Source: Alistipes sp. (GTDB lineage: Bacteria; Bacteroidota; Bacteroidia; Bacteroidales; Rikenellaceae). From it: a DNA stretch of 29,161 nucleotides. Positions 1 through 7,077 of this stretch are shown here, piece by piece (positions within the stretch are counted from its first letter, which is position 1; each line of letters begins with the position of its first letter). Location of the stretch: contig JAFOCZ010000075.1 in assembly GCA_017380955.1 (NCBI GenBank), positions 1-29,161 of the forward strand. The letters run 5' to 3'. The position numbers and the translations under genes are program-made. Below the pieces are notes generated by a model. It did no database searches. It saw only the letters and a list, made by a program, of their open reading frames with translations, and had not been told where the DNA came from.

Positions 1-518
1 AATTTCCAAGAACGTTGCTTATAGTATCTTGTATAGTTGCCCTAATCCCCACAGGCAATAGCCTCAATGAGAGTGCTATAGAGCTTCTTCCCGATGAGAT
101 TAGAGAGGAGACTCACTACGAGCGAATGTATGTAGAGCAGGAGACTATAGAGACCTCAACAGATATTGTATACAAGATATCGAAGTTTATCCTCTTGCCG
201 TTATATTTCCTTGCATTAAGGTTGCTCAAGTTGAATATTCTTTCGGATAAGGAGCGACTATTCTTTAGGTTTGGAATTTTATCTTACTCATTACGTTGTG
301 CGTTGCTTGTAAATCAACTTATTGGCCGTTTCTCATACTATTTTTGGATTCCGTCAATATTACCGCTGTACTATCTTTGTGTCTACTTATACGGTAGGCG
401 ACAATATGCCGGATTAGTTTTTGTTCTGCTATATGCGTCGATACTATACTTCGTAAAAGTATTTATGGGTGTTGCGGAATATAAGTCATCGTTTATATAT
501 TTCCAATATATGCTTTAA
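1..518 (+). CDS. EpsG/Wzy-like polysaccharide polymerase, C-terminal part (5' truncated by window edge)
   Basis: The reading frame is open from the first bases of the window, so the true start lies upstream and only about 171 residues are visible. The visible part contains a hydrophilic loop rich in Glu (an extracellular-loop-like stretch) followed by about four strongly hydrophobic segments rich in Leu, Tyr and Phe. This topology and the place just before two glycosyltransferases fit the EpsG/Wzy family of multi-pass inner-membrane proteins that polymerise surface-polysaccharide repeat units. No catalytic motif can be checked in such a fragment, so the family call rests on topology and context; another multi-pass membrane protein of a glycan locus is possible. 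The stop lies 13 bases before the start of the downstream GT2 gene. Base composition is A+T-rich, like the next gene and unlike the two after it. Confidence 0.55.
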   Translation, partial: FPRTLLIVSCIVALIPTGNSLNESAIELLPDEIREETHYERMYVEQETIETSTDIVYKISKFILLPLYFLALRLLKLNILSDKERLFFRFGILSYSLRCALLVNQLIGRFSYYFWIPSILPLYYLCVYLYGRRQYAGLVFVLLYASILYFVKVFMGVAEYKSSFIYFQYML

Positions 519-531
519 GGGGAGGTGTCGT

Positions 532-1509
532 ATGTTAATTTCGGTGATTATACCAGTATATAATGTAGAACAGTATCTTGTGCAGTGTGTAGAGAGCGTA
601 CTGTGTCAAACCTATGCCAATATGGAGGTTATCCTGGTTGATGATGGGTCAACGGATAACTCGGCGCACATATGTGATATGTTTGCTAAACGGGATGATA
701 GGGTTGTTGTTGTTCATAAACCCAACGGTGGACAATCAGATGCTCGAAATGTAGGTCTTGGATTGGCGAAGGGTCAATATATTTTGTTTATCGATAGTGA
801 TGATTTTTGGGCTGATCCCAAAGATTTGGCATTATTGATGGATGAGGCCCTAAAGACTCCAAAGTGTGATTTCATAGGTTTCAACTGCTCATATTATTAT
901 TCTGATGATAGAGTTGTTAAGTGGGTGAAATATGATGATTCTCTGCACCATACAATATCATCATCGCAGTGTATCGAGAAGTTGGTCGCATCGGGTACTT
1001 TCCCGATGAGCGCCTGTATGAAACTCATCAAGAGAGAGTCTATTCAAAGAAAAGTAGAGTTTATCAAGGGGCTTTATAGTGAGGATATTCCTTGGTTTGT
1101 TGATTTATTGCATAAGACACAGTGTTGTAGGTTTGTAAATCACTATATGTATATGTACAGGCGAGGTGTTTCAACCTCTATAACCTCTTCGTTTTCACAG
1201 AAGAAATTCAATGATCTCCTTGCTATTTTTAAGCAGGGTGTTGATGGAATGTATAGTGACTGGAACGATAGTTCGCGAGATGCTTTGTACTCTTTTTGGG
1301 CTTATGAACTGTGTATTCTAAGGGCAATGACGGGATTTATGAATGGCGGTGATAGGCGCAGAATCCTTAAGGAGTTGTATAATTATAATTGGCTTTTTAA
1401 GTACAATCTTAATCCCAAGGTTAGGAGGGTGGCTTTGATGCGCAAACTCTTGGGAGATGGCATAACAAATTATATCTTACATATATACCTGAAGACTCGA
1501 TTATCGTAG
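532..1509 (+). CDS. Family 2 glycosyltransferase (GT-A fold)
   Basis: A 325-residue inverting-type glycosyltransferase that should transfer a sugar from a nucleotide-sugar donor onto a lipid-linked glycan at the cytoplasmic face of the inner membrane. The N-terminus is typical of family 2 (ISVIIPVYNVEQYL), the nucleotide-binding DDGSTD motif is at about residues 37-42, and the metal-binding DSDD (DXD-type) is at about 88-91. The C-terminal half is variable, as expected where acceptor specificity resides. I chose the ATG at 532 because the protein then begins directly with the family N-terminus and an AGGGGAGG-like purine run lies just upstream; an earlier in-frame ATG at 469 would overlap the preceding gene by 50 bases. 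The donor sugar cannot be read from the sequence. A+T-rich composition suggests a transferred, strain-variable cassette. Confidence 0.9.
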   Translation: MLISVIIPVYNVEQYLVQCVESVLCQTYANMEVILVDDGSTDNSAHICDMFAKRDDRVVVVHKPNGGQSDARNVGLGLAKGQYILFIDSDDFWADPKDLALLMDEALKTPKCDFIGFNCSYYYSDDRVVKWVKYDDSLHHTISSSQCIEKLVASGTFPMSACMKLIKRESIQRKVEFIKGLYSEDIPWFVDLLHKTQCCRFVNHYMYMYRRGVSTSITSSFSQKKFNDLLAIFKQGVDGMYSDWNDSSRDALYSFWAYELCILRAMTGFMNGGDRRRILKELYNYNWLFKYNLNPKVRRVALMRKLLGDGITNYILHIYLKTRLS

Positions 1510-1538
1510 TCTCTTGTTATCGTAAATTGCTGGATATT

Positions 1539-2606
1539 ATGAAGATAATGCTCGTAATAACACGTTCGGAGTTGGGTGGTGCGCAGAGTGTCGTGGTGCA
1601 GTTGGCGAACTACCTCAGCGCGTGTCACGATGTGGTACTTGTGGCTGGTGAGGGCGATGGTAAGATGTGGGATATGGTCTCGGAGAGGGTTGTGAAGGAG
1701 CATTGTCCATCGCTGCAGCGTAGCATCTCGCTAAAGAGTGATGTTAAGGCGGCTATAGCGTTGCGACGACTATATAAGAGGTATAACCCCGATGTCATAC
1801 ATCTCCACTCCTCAAAGGCGGGAACGCTCGGACGTTTGGTATTCCCTAAGAAGAGGGTGGTCTATACCGTGCACGGCTTCGACTCAGTACGCCTTGCCTA
1901 CAGGAAGTTATTGCCCGTGGAGCGTCTGCTGCAGAGGTGGTGTAGCGCTATTGTTGGCGTTAGTAACTACGATGAGCGTAACCTTAGGAGCGAGGGTATA
2001 ACGCACAATGTCTCAACGGTTTATAATGGTATCGCAGTGCCCGACGCCTCCAACTTGATGGATATGCCCGAGTTGCGCAGATACAAGAAGGTTGTGTTGT
2101 CCATAGCGCGTGTTATGCCTCCTAAGTTGCCCAAGTTATTCATCGACGTGGCGCGCCTATTGCCCGACTATGGCTTTGTGTGGATAGGAAATTTGGAGGA
2201 GGTTACCGAGTATGGTACGCTGCCCGAGAATTGTCACTTTATAGGTAATATCCCCAATGCTGGCGCATACTGCTCCCAGGCCAATTTGTTTATGCTCGCG
2301 TCCAACTACGAGGGTCTGCCAATGGTTATCATCGAGGCTATGAGTCAGGGGTTACCTGTTGTCGCCTCGGATGTTGGTGGTGTGAGTGAGATAGTGCGCA
2401 ATGGCGAGAATGGCTATGTGCTCGAGAATGATGCGCAGATGTTTGCTCGTAGGATCTCCGAGATTTTGGAGGATGAGCAGAAGTGTAAGACGTTCGGAGA
2501 TAGGTCGTTGCAGATATTTCGCGAGGAATTGACTGTGGAGCGTATGGTGGAGGAATATATGAAGATATATGAGAGGGTAGCCTCGCAAAATGGTAAACGG
2601 CGATGA
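1539..2606 (+). CDS. Family 4 glycosyltransferase (GT-B fold)
   Basis: A 355-residue retaining-type glycosyltransferase with two Rossmann-like domains. The N-terminal acceptor domain begins with a glycine-rich loop (ELGGAQS, residues 11-17) typical of family 4. The donor domain carries the E-X7-E motif at about E258/E266, within EGLPMVIIEAMSQG, followed by PVVASDVGG, which is the standard nucleotide-sugar site. It should add a hexose or similar sugar to a surface glycan in the cytoplasm. The ATG at 1539 is preferred over an in-frame TTG at 1527 because it starts immediately before the first beta strand. The gene follows the GT2 by 29 bases, and its last four bases overlap the next start (ATGA), implying translational coupling. 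It is richer in G+C than the two genes before it. Confidence 0.9.
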   Translation: MKIMLVITRSELGGAQSVVVQLANYLSACHDVVLVAGEGDGKMWDMVSERVVKEHCPSLQRSISLKSDVKAAIALRRLYKRYNPDVIHLHSSKAGTLGRLVFPKKRVVYTVHGFDSVRLAYRKLLPVERLLQRWCSAIVGVSNYDERNLRSEGITHNVSTVYNGIAVPDASNLMDMPELRRYKKVVLSIARVMPPKLPKLFIDVARLLPDYGFVWIGNLEEVTEYGTLPENCHFIGNIPNAGAYCSQANLFMLASNYEGLPMVIIEAMSQGLPVVASDVGGVSEIVRNGENGYVLENDAQMFARRISEILEDEQKCKTFGDRSLQIFREELTVERMVEEYMKIYERVASQNGKRR

Positions 2607-3700
2607 GACATAGCGAAGAGATATTGCTAACTCTGCTAAGGGCAGGGTTGTGTGGCGTAATTCCCGAGACTCCGCTTAGGGGTGTTCGTTGGGCGGAGGT
2701 GCTGCACCTCGCACAGCGACAGGATGTTGCTGCTGTGGCGTGGCAGGGTGTTGAGACTCTTGTCAGGGAGGGTGCTGTGGCTGAAGATAATCCTATAGAT
2801 AAGGCAACGAAACTGCAATGGGCATATGTTGTGGAGCGCGGTGTGAAGCGCTACCGTAAGCAGCGACGTGTTATCACGCGCCTTGCTGAGGTCTTTGGTG
2901 CTGAGGGTATTAAGATGATGATTCTCAAGGGTTATGGTCTTAGCCTCTGCTATTCTACGCCCGAGTATCGCCCCTGCGTGGATGTCGATATATGGCTCTA
3001 TGGCGAGCAGCATCGTGGCGATGCTGTGGTGCGTGAGGTGTTTGGTGCTAAGGTTGAGGATGACAGACACCACCATACGGTGTTCTACGTGGATGGTGTG
3101 ATGATTGAGAACCACTTCGACTTCCTGAATATCCATTCCCACCTTTCGAATCGTGACCTCGAGCGCGAACTCCTGCGTTGCACCGAGGAGCAGAGTGAGG
3201 TTGTGGATGTCGATGGTGCGAAGGTCTTTCTTCCTCCCCTAAATATGCACGCGCTGTTCCTTGTGCGTCACGCTGCGGCACACTTTGCGGCTGTGGAGAT
3301 TGTCTTGCGCCATATCGTCGACTGGGCGATGTTCCTGTCGCGCTACCATAACGATATCGATTGGCAGTGGCTCTATAGCATCTGCCGCGAGCATAAGATG
3401 GATAAGTTCCTCGATGCTCTCAATGTCCTTGCCGTTGAGGTGTGTGGTATCGACGAGGCGTACATCCCCGTTGTCACACGCCGTAGGGATATCGAGCAGC
3501 GAATATTGCGCGATATCCTATCTCCGGAGTTTTCAGAGAAGCAACCCGAGGGTGGTGTCGTGCGTGTTGTGTGGTATAAGTGGCGCCGCTGGTGGGCTAA
3601 CCGCTGGAAGCACCAACTCGTCTACCGCGATAGCCTCGCCACCACGCTCCTCACCCAGGTGCGCAGCCATCTCCTCAAACCTACGACCATTCGCCGATAG
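2603..3700 (+). CDS. Nucleotidyltransferase-like protein (NTP_transf_5 family) of glycan locus
   Basis: A 365-residue protein resembling the NTP_transf_5 group of the polymerase-beta-type nucleotidyltransferase superfamily, often found in polysaccharide and peptide-modification loci of Bacteroidetes. The key region is at about residues 105-132: an LKG loop (108-110), a conserved Tyr, Arg 123 and the metal-binding acidic pair in VDVDIW (D127, D129). The C-terminal half is alpha-helical with many His and Trp residues. Its start overlaps the stop of the preceding glycosyltransferase (ATGA), so the two are probably made together. The exact reaction and substrate are not known for this family; a role in nucleotidyl or sugar-phosphate modification of the glycan is inferred from context only. 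It is the last gene of the locus, followed by a bidirectional terminator at 3725-3750. Confidence 0.75.
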   Translation: MRHSEEILLTLLRAGLCGVIPETPLRGVRWAEVLHLAQRQDVAAVAWQGVETLVREGAVAEDNPIDKATKLQWAYVVERGVKRYRKQRRVITRLAEVFGAEGIKMMILKGYGLSLCYSTPEYRPCVDVDIWLYGEQHRGDAVVREVFGAKVEDDRHHHTVFYVDGVMIENHFDFLNIHSHLSNRDLERELLRCTEEQSEVVDVDGAKVFLPPLNMHALFLVRHAAAHFAAVEIVLRHIVDWAMFLSRYHNDIDWQWLYSICREHKMDKFLDALNVLAVEVCGIDEAYIPVVTRRRDIEQRILRDILSPEFSEKQPEGGVVRVVWYKWRRWWANRWKHQLVYRDSLATTLLTQVRSHLLKPTTIRR

Positions 3701-3724
3701 TGGGCAAAGTATATAACGAAAAAA

Positions 3725-3750
3725 AAGGTATCGATTTCTCGATACCTTTT
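3725..3750. terminator. Bidirectional intrinsic terminator between glycan locus and tRNA-Glu genes
   Basis: An 8-base-pair perfect stem GGTATCGA (3727-3734) and TCGATACC (3739-3746) closes a TTTC loop. It is flanked by a run of A on the left (3719-3726) and four T on the right (3747-3750), so it can end both the rightward glycan genes and the leftward tRNA transcript. Confidence 0.8.
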
Positions 3751-3752
3751 AG

Positions 3753-3824
3753 TAGTGGATAGGGGATTCGAACCCCTATGTCGTGCGTGAGAGGCACGTA
3801 TCCTAGCCCTTAGATGAATCCACC
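3753..3824 (-). tRNA. tRNA-Glu (anticodon CTC), copy 2 of a tandem pair
   Basis: The minus strand folds as a 72-base tRNA without encoded CCA. Acceptor stem GGTGGAT pairs with ATCCACT (first pair G-U), the D-arm has the ATCT...AGGA pattern of glutamate tRNAs, the anticodon stem CGTGC/GCACG encloses the loop CTCTCAC with anticodon CTC, and the T-arm is AGGGG-TTCGAAT-CCCCT. It reads the GAG codon. The mature sequence matches its upstream neighbour at 3872-3943. It is the promoter-distal member of the pair and is followed directly by the terminator at 3725-3750. Confidence 0.93.
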
Positions 3825-3845
3825 ATATCGGCTTGTTTATGTGTT

Positions 3846-3863
3846 GTATCAATTTCTCGATAC
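3846..3863. repeat. Degenerate copy of the tRNA terminator between the tandem tRNAs
   Basis: GTATC (3846-3850) and GATAC (3859-3863) frame the same AATTTCTC-like centre as the intact terminator at 3727-3746, at a distance of 118-119 bases, which equals the spacing of the two tRNAs. Substitutions shorten the stem to five pairs and interrupt the T run (TTTCTT), which would let transcription read through into the second tRNA. This marks the unit that was duplicated. Confidence 0.65.
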
Positions 3864-3871
3864 TTTCTTAG

Positions 3872-3943
3872 TAGTGGATAGGGGATTCGAACCCCTATGT
3901 CGTGCGTGAGAGGCACGTATCCTAGCCCTTAGATGAATCCACC
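3872..3943 (-). tRNA. tRNA-Glu (anticodon CTC), copy 1 of a tandem pair
   Basis: Same 72-base structure as the copy at 3753-3824: acceptor stem GGTGGAT/ATCCACT, anticodon loop CTCTCAC with anticodon CTC, T-loop TTCGAAT, discriminator A, no encoded CCA. This is the promoter-proximal copy, about 30 bases downstream of the expected transcription start from the promoter at 3982-4013. Both copies should be cut from one short precursor. Confidence 0.93.
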
Positions 3944-3981
3944 AGTTAAGCCTGTCATTAGGTTATTTCCTTTTGACTCTG

Positions 3982-4013
3982 CAAAAATAGAGCAAATATT
4001 TAATTCCACAAAA
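3982..4013 (-). promoter_or_regulatory. Bacteroidetes-type promoter for the tRNA-Glu pair
   Basis: Read on the minus strand, a TTTTG -33 box (4009-4013) is followed after exactly 19 bases by a TATTTTTG -7 box (3982-3989), a perfect match to the TAnnTTTG consensus. It lies about 40 bases upstream of the first tRNA in an A+T-rich stretch. The rest of 4014-4149 shows no gene. Confidence 0.8.
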
Positions 4014-4149
4014 CTTTTTCCAACTTTTTTATGCGAAAATGTCAATTTTTCTGCAATTTTCCCTAAAAATACAATCTACATATATAAAAAAAATTAAATC
4101 ACAATCTCTTTTCCCATCTGCCACCAATGTAATATCCTCCGAGGTAATG

Positions 4150-4180
4150 TTTGCAGATATGATAAAAAGTTGTAACTTTA
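4150..4180 (+). promoter_or_regulatory. Promoter of the DUF3298 lipoprotein gene
   Basis: TTTG (4150-4153), 19 bases, then TAACTTTA (4173-4180), one base off the TAnnTTTG consensus. The expected start of transcription is only about 5 bases before the ATG at 4192, or about 17 before the ATG at 4204. Confidence 0.65.
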
Positions 4181-4191
4181 CGTCAAATTAA

Positions 4192-4950
4192 ATGGAAAAG
4201 TATATGAGAAACTTCAGATTTTTTGTGGCATTCGTGACAATGGTTGCCCTTATGTCGTGCACTAATATCAAGAAACAGGTGTTGCCAGAGTTCGAGCCTT
4301 ATCACTTTGTGGCATCGGATGGCGAGACATATAACGTTGAGATTACCTATCAGCGCATTGCGAATATGTGGGACAGGGAGGTCTTTGCCAAGATAGAGTG
4401 GCAGAACTATAGCAACTCCTTCGAGGACTACGACGCTGAGTGTGACGATGATGGTTTCATCCGTATGGATCTCGATGCTATGGCGCAGCGCATTGTGGCG
4501 GAGTATGCCGACTATGTAGCCTCGGACGATGTCAGCAGATGCTCCTATACTATGGACCAGACCGCCTTCTTTCTCCGCGATAACACCATCTTGTGTTATG
4601 AGACTCTCGTGGAGTCATACGCCGGTGGTGCGCACGGTGTTCAGACCCTGTGGTATGAGTGTTTCGACTTGGAGAGTGGTAGCCTATACGATTTCCGTTA
4701 CCTCTTCGATGGAGAGTGTGGTGATGCTGTCAAGGCATTAATTTACAACCGCTTGTGTGATGAGTATACGCTCTTTGTTGAGGATGCTGCGGCACTTCCA
4801 ATGTCAAGTTCTGCGACTCTCACCGAGAGCGGCGTGGTATTCATCTATCAGCCTTATGAGGTAGCACCATACTCCGAGGGTATTATCTCGGTAGAGATTA
4901 GCGATGAGGAGTTGTCAGAGGTGGGAGCACCTCTCTTGTGGGTATTGTAA
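4192..4950 (+). CDS. DUF3298 / RsiV-like lipoprotein
   Basis: A 252-residue exported lipoprotein. A short basic N-terminus and hydrophobic core end in a lipobox-like LMSC, with the lipidated Cys at residue 23 (19 if the ATG at 4204 is used). The mature part matches the DUF4163/DUF3298 architecture known from RsiV-type anti-sigma proteins and from many Bacteroidetes lipoproteins: the hallmark SYAGGAHG is near residues 142-149, and a C-terminal FIYQPYEVAPYSEG segment precedes the last strands. In RsiV this domain binds lysozyme, but there is no sigma-factor partner or transmembrane anti-sigma part here, so that function should not be assumed. The gene stands alone behind its own promoter and converges on degP with a shared terminator. 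An envelope-stress or binding role is only a guess. Start choice between 4192 and 4204 is uncertain. Confidence 0.85.
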   Translation: MEKYMRNFRFFVAFVTMVALMSCTNIKKQVLPEFEPYHFVASDGETYNVEITYQRIANMWDREVFAKIEWQNYSNSFEDYDAECDDDGFIRMDLDAMAQRIVAEYADYVASDDVSRCSYTMDQTAFFLRDNTILCYETLVESYAGGAHGVQTLWYECFDLESGSLYDFRYLFDGECGDAVKALIYNRLCDEYTLFVEDAAALPMSSSATLTESGVVFIYQPYEVAPYSEGIISVEISDEELSEVGAPLLWVL

Positions 4951-4968
4951 TTCCGAAATGATTTAGAA

Positions 4969-5000
4969 AACGGGGAGTGTCACAATGGACACTCCCCGTT
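4969..5000. terminator. Strong convergent terminator
   Basis: A 13-base-pair stem (4969-4981 with 4988-5000; core CGGGGAGTGTC/GACACTCCCCG) closes a 6-base loop ACAATG. It lies between the stop of the lipoprotein gene and the stop of the protease gene at 5005 and serves both strands; A residues lie on the left side for the leftward transcript. Confidence 0.85.
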
Positions 5001-5004
5001 TGTA

Positions 5005-6480
5005 TTACTCCATTATCGTATAACTCGATGCTCTGCCGTTAGGATAGATACCATCTATAGATGTTATCTTTGTCGTTATGCGGTCGAGGTCGTCGAGGCT
5101 TGTCACCTCGCGGTCGTTGATATGCGTTATCACATATCCCTCCTTCACGCGGCAACGCTCCAGGAGACCTCCGCGTACAACCTTCGTAACCTGCACACCA
5201 CCACGAATATCCAACTCGTTGCACAGTGCCGATGGTGCGTTGCGGAACTCTGCACCCAACACGCTCTTTGCGTCGATGCTATCCTTCGCCAAGAGCGAGG
5301 TCTCACCAGCCTTATTTTGAAGTGTCGCTACGACGCTGAGACTCTTCTCGCCACGACGTAGGTCTATGGTAATCTTATCCCCAGGGCGGCGCTTGCCTAT
5401 CTGCTCCACAAATGTCGCGGTGTCGTTAGTCTTCACACCATCCAGCGCCGTGATGATATCACCCTTGCGGATGCCAGCCTCCGATGCTGCACCACTCTCC
5501 ACCACCGATGCCACATAGATGCCTCCAATCTCGCTGATACCTGTTGTCTCGCCCATCTGGTCCACAAACTGCTGGTCTATAGCGCGGAACGAGATGCCAA
5601 GCACGGCACGCTGCACAACGCCCGACTCCTTGAGGTCTACCACAATCTTTCGCACTATGCTCTCAGGCACGGCAAACGAGTAACCAACGTAACTTCCTGT
5701 AGAGGTCTTGATGATTGTGTTTATACCCACTAACTCACCGCGCGTGTTCACCAGCGCACCTCCCGAGTTACCAGGGTTTACCGCAGCGTCGGTCTGTATG
5801 AACGATTCTATGCTGCGCTCGCCACCCAACGCCCCGAGGCTTCGTGCCTTGGCAGATACTATGCCCGCGGTAATCGTTGACTGCAGGTCCATAGGGTAGC
5901 CTATGGCAAGCACCCACTCTCCGAGACGCAACTCATCTGACGAGCCAAATGGTAGGGTAGGCAATGCCGATGCCTCAATCTTGATAAGTGCCACGTCTGT
6001 TGCAGGGTCGGAGCCTATGACCTTGGCGTCGAACACCCTGCCATCGTATAACTTTACGCGGAGGCTCTTGGCATTGTCTATAACGTGGTTGTTCGTAACG
6101 ATATAACCATCCTCCGAGATTATCACTCCCGAGCCTCCGGCACGTGCCTCACGCTCGCCATAGCCTTGTGGGTAGCCGAAGAACTCGAAGAAGGGGTCGC
6201 GAGGCATAGCGCGGTTGCCAACGCTTATAGTAGCCTCGATGTTGACCACAGCACGCACGGCATTCTCGGCAGCATATGTAAGGTCGGGGTACTCACCACG
6301 CACCACCGATGCGGCAAATTGTGCGTCGGTCACAGGATTCTCCGAGAAGGGGTTATCCGATATCTCGGTATTGTTCTGTTGAGTCGTTGATAGTTTGCCT
6401 GATGAGAGATACGTTGTTGCATATGCGCTCATTGCCGCCACTGCGACAACAACCGCAAGGTTTAGAATTCGCTTTTTCAT
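5005..6480 (-). CDS. degP: DegP/HtrA-family periplasmic serine protease with two PDZ domains
   Basis: A 491-residue envelope protease that degrades or refolds damaged exported proteins. An N-terminal signal/anchor segment (residues 1-22, MKKRILNLAVVV...) is followed by a linker and a trypsin-like domain with the catalytic triad His132 (TNNHVID), Asp162 (ATDVALIKIE) and Ser239 (NPGNSGGAL). Two PDZ domains follow at about 290-390 and 405-480; the first has the carboxylate-binding-loop region VLGISF. Length and order match the DegP/DegQ group. I chose the ATG at 6480 because it begins the signal peptide; an upstream in-frame codon at 6549 would add 23 residues with no sense and would start inside a terminator hairpin. 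No convincing promoter is seen immediately upstream. The gene is monocistronic, ending at the terminator 4969-5000. Confidence 0.95.
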   Translation of the reverse strand: MKKRILNLAVVVAVAAMSAYATTYLSSGKLSTTQQNNTEISDNPFSENPVTDAQFAASVVRGEYPDLTYAAENAVRAVVNIEATISVGNRAMPRDPFFEFFGYPQGYGEREARAGGSGVIISEDGYIVTNNHVIDNAKSLRVKLYDGRVFDAKVIGSDPATDVALIKIEASALPTLPFGSSDELRLGEWVLAIGYPMDLQSTITAGIVSAKARSLGALGGERSIESFIQTDAAVNPGNSGGALVNTRGELVGINTIIKTSTGSYVGYSFAVPESIVRKIVVDLKESGVVQRAVLGISFRAIDQQFVDQMGETTGISEIGGIYVASVVESGAASEAGIRKGDIITALDGVKTNDTATFVEQIGKRRPGDKITIDLRRGEKSLSVVATLQNKAGETSLLAKDSIDAKSVLGAEFRNAPSALCNELDIRGGVQVTKVVRGGLLERCRVKEGYVITHINDREVTSLDDLDRITTKITSIDGIYPNGRASSYTIME

Positions 6481-6551
6481 ATTATCAAAATTTTGTTCAA
6501 AGCGTCGAAGTCTCTCTATAGGCAATAGTTTTTTAGTGTTGTTATACAAAA

Positions 6552-6574
6552 ATAACGCCCCACTGGAGCGTTAT
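6552..6574 (-). terminator. Terminator downstream of the gene remnant, upstream of degP
   Basis: On the minus strand ATAACGC (6574-6568) pairs with GCGTTAT (6558-6552), an inner CC/GG can also pair, and the stem is followed by TTTTTG. It sits about 22 bases after the stop of the remnant reading frame at 6596, as a normal terminator would. Confidence 0.6.
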
Positions 6575-6595
6575 ATTGTGTGGCTACAAAGAATT

Positions 6596-6711
6596 TTATT
6601 TTCCGAACTTGGTATACTCCACCTCTGTATACCCGCTTGTCTCCTGGAGGTACAGGTTGTTGCCACTAATACGGTAGTAGTACTCTATTGTTACATCTGT
6701 TGACAAAGATA
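6596..6711 (-). pseudogene. Probable 3' remnant of a small beta-strand-rich (lipocalin-like) protein gene
   Basis: On the minus strand an open frame without a usable start codon ends at a TAA at 6596-6598. The last 28 residues alternate hydrophobic and polar positions (YYYRISGNNLYL ... EVEYTKFGK), like the final strands of small lipocalin-like or similar barrel proteins common in Bacteroidetes. The frame runs back without a start into the ftsB terminator region, so the 5' part seems to be lost while the 3' end and its terminator remain. The strand-like pattern could also arise by chance over so short a stretch; confidence is low to moderate. Confidence 0.4.
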
Positions 6712-6713
6712 AA

Positions 6714-6744
6714 GGGCCTGCCAACGCGATGGTTGGCAAAGCCC
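6714..6744 (-). terminator. Terminator of the hpt-queE-ftsB unit
   Basis: Directly after the TAG of the ftsB-like gene, GCCAAC (6737-6732 on the minus strand) pairs with GTTGGC (6725-6720) around a 6-base loop. An outer GGGC/GCCC stem strengthens it, and a T-rich TTTATCTTTG follows. Confidence 0.7.
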
Positions 6745-7056
6745 CTATTCCATAATGTATACCGTTTCGCCTTTGCGTTGCATATGGTAGGTTTCGCGTG
6801 CGAAGCGCTCCATAAACTCTGGCGAGGTGGTTATATCGCGGATGAAGATGCTGTCCGCCTCAATCTTCTTCTCCAGCGCCTCAATCTTGGCATCAACAAC
6901 ACGCCTGTCTAATCGTGTGCGTATCATATCGCCAATGGTGCTTATAGATACCCATAGTGTGCATATAGCGATAATCACCGTCATCGCCATCCATCCTATG
7001 TTTATATATCTCTGACGCTGCTTGAGTCTCTCTGCGTCGATGCTCTTCTTCTGCAT
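6745..7056 (-). CDS. FtsB/DivIC-family septum formation initiator
   Basis: A 103-residue bitopic inner-membrane protein of the divisome. A short basic cytoplasmic tail is followed by one transmembrane helix at about residues 18-38, a coiled-coil stretch (about 50-72, rich in Lys, Glu, Ala and Leu) and the family's C-terminal block (FMERFARETYHM then RKGETVYIME), which in FtsB/DivIC contacts the FtsL/FtsQ partners in the periplasm. Size and order are exactly as expected. The gene is the last of the hpt-queE-ftsB unit, 21 bases after queE, and is followed at once by a terminator. Bacteroidetes usually carry one such protein, so it should be the functional FtsB/DivIC. Confidence 0.85.
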   Translation of the reverse strand: MQKKSIDAERLKQRQRYINIGWMAMTVIIAICTLWVSISTIGDMIRTRLDRRVVDAKIEALEKKIEADSIFIRDITTSPEFMERFARETYHMQRKGETVYIME

Positions 7057-7077
7057 AATGCCCCTCCCGTTATTTCG

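Noticed and set aside
2636..3142. A 168-codon frame on the minus strand
   Set aside because: Antisense to the nucleotidyltransferase-like gene, which has an intact active-site pattern and coupled start.
3261..3716. A 151-codon + frame overlapping the nucleotidyltransferase-like gene
   Set aside because: Ser/Arg/Cys-rich low-complexity translation of a shifted frame; no start context and no homology-like pattern.
6547..6554. TATTTTTG on the minus strand as degP promoter
   Set aside because: It is the T run of the terminator hairpin at 6552-6574, and no TTTG lies 19 bases upstream.
6703..6710. TATCTTTG on the minus strand as a promoter for the remnant frame
   Set aside because: The nearest TTTG is 25 bases upstream, inside the ftsB terminator, and the remnant has no start codon.
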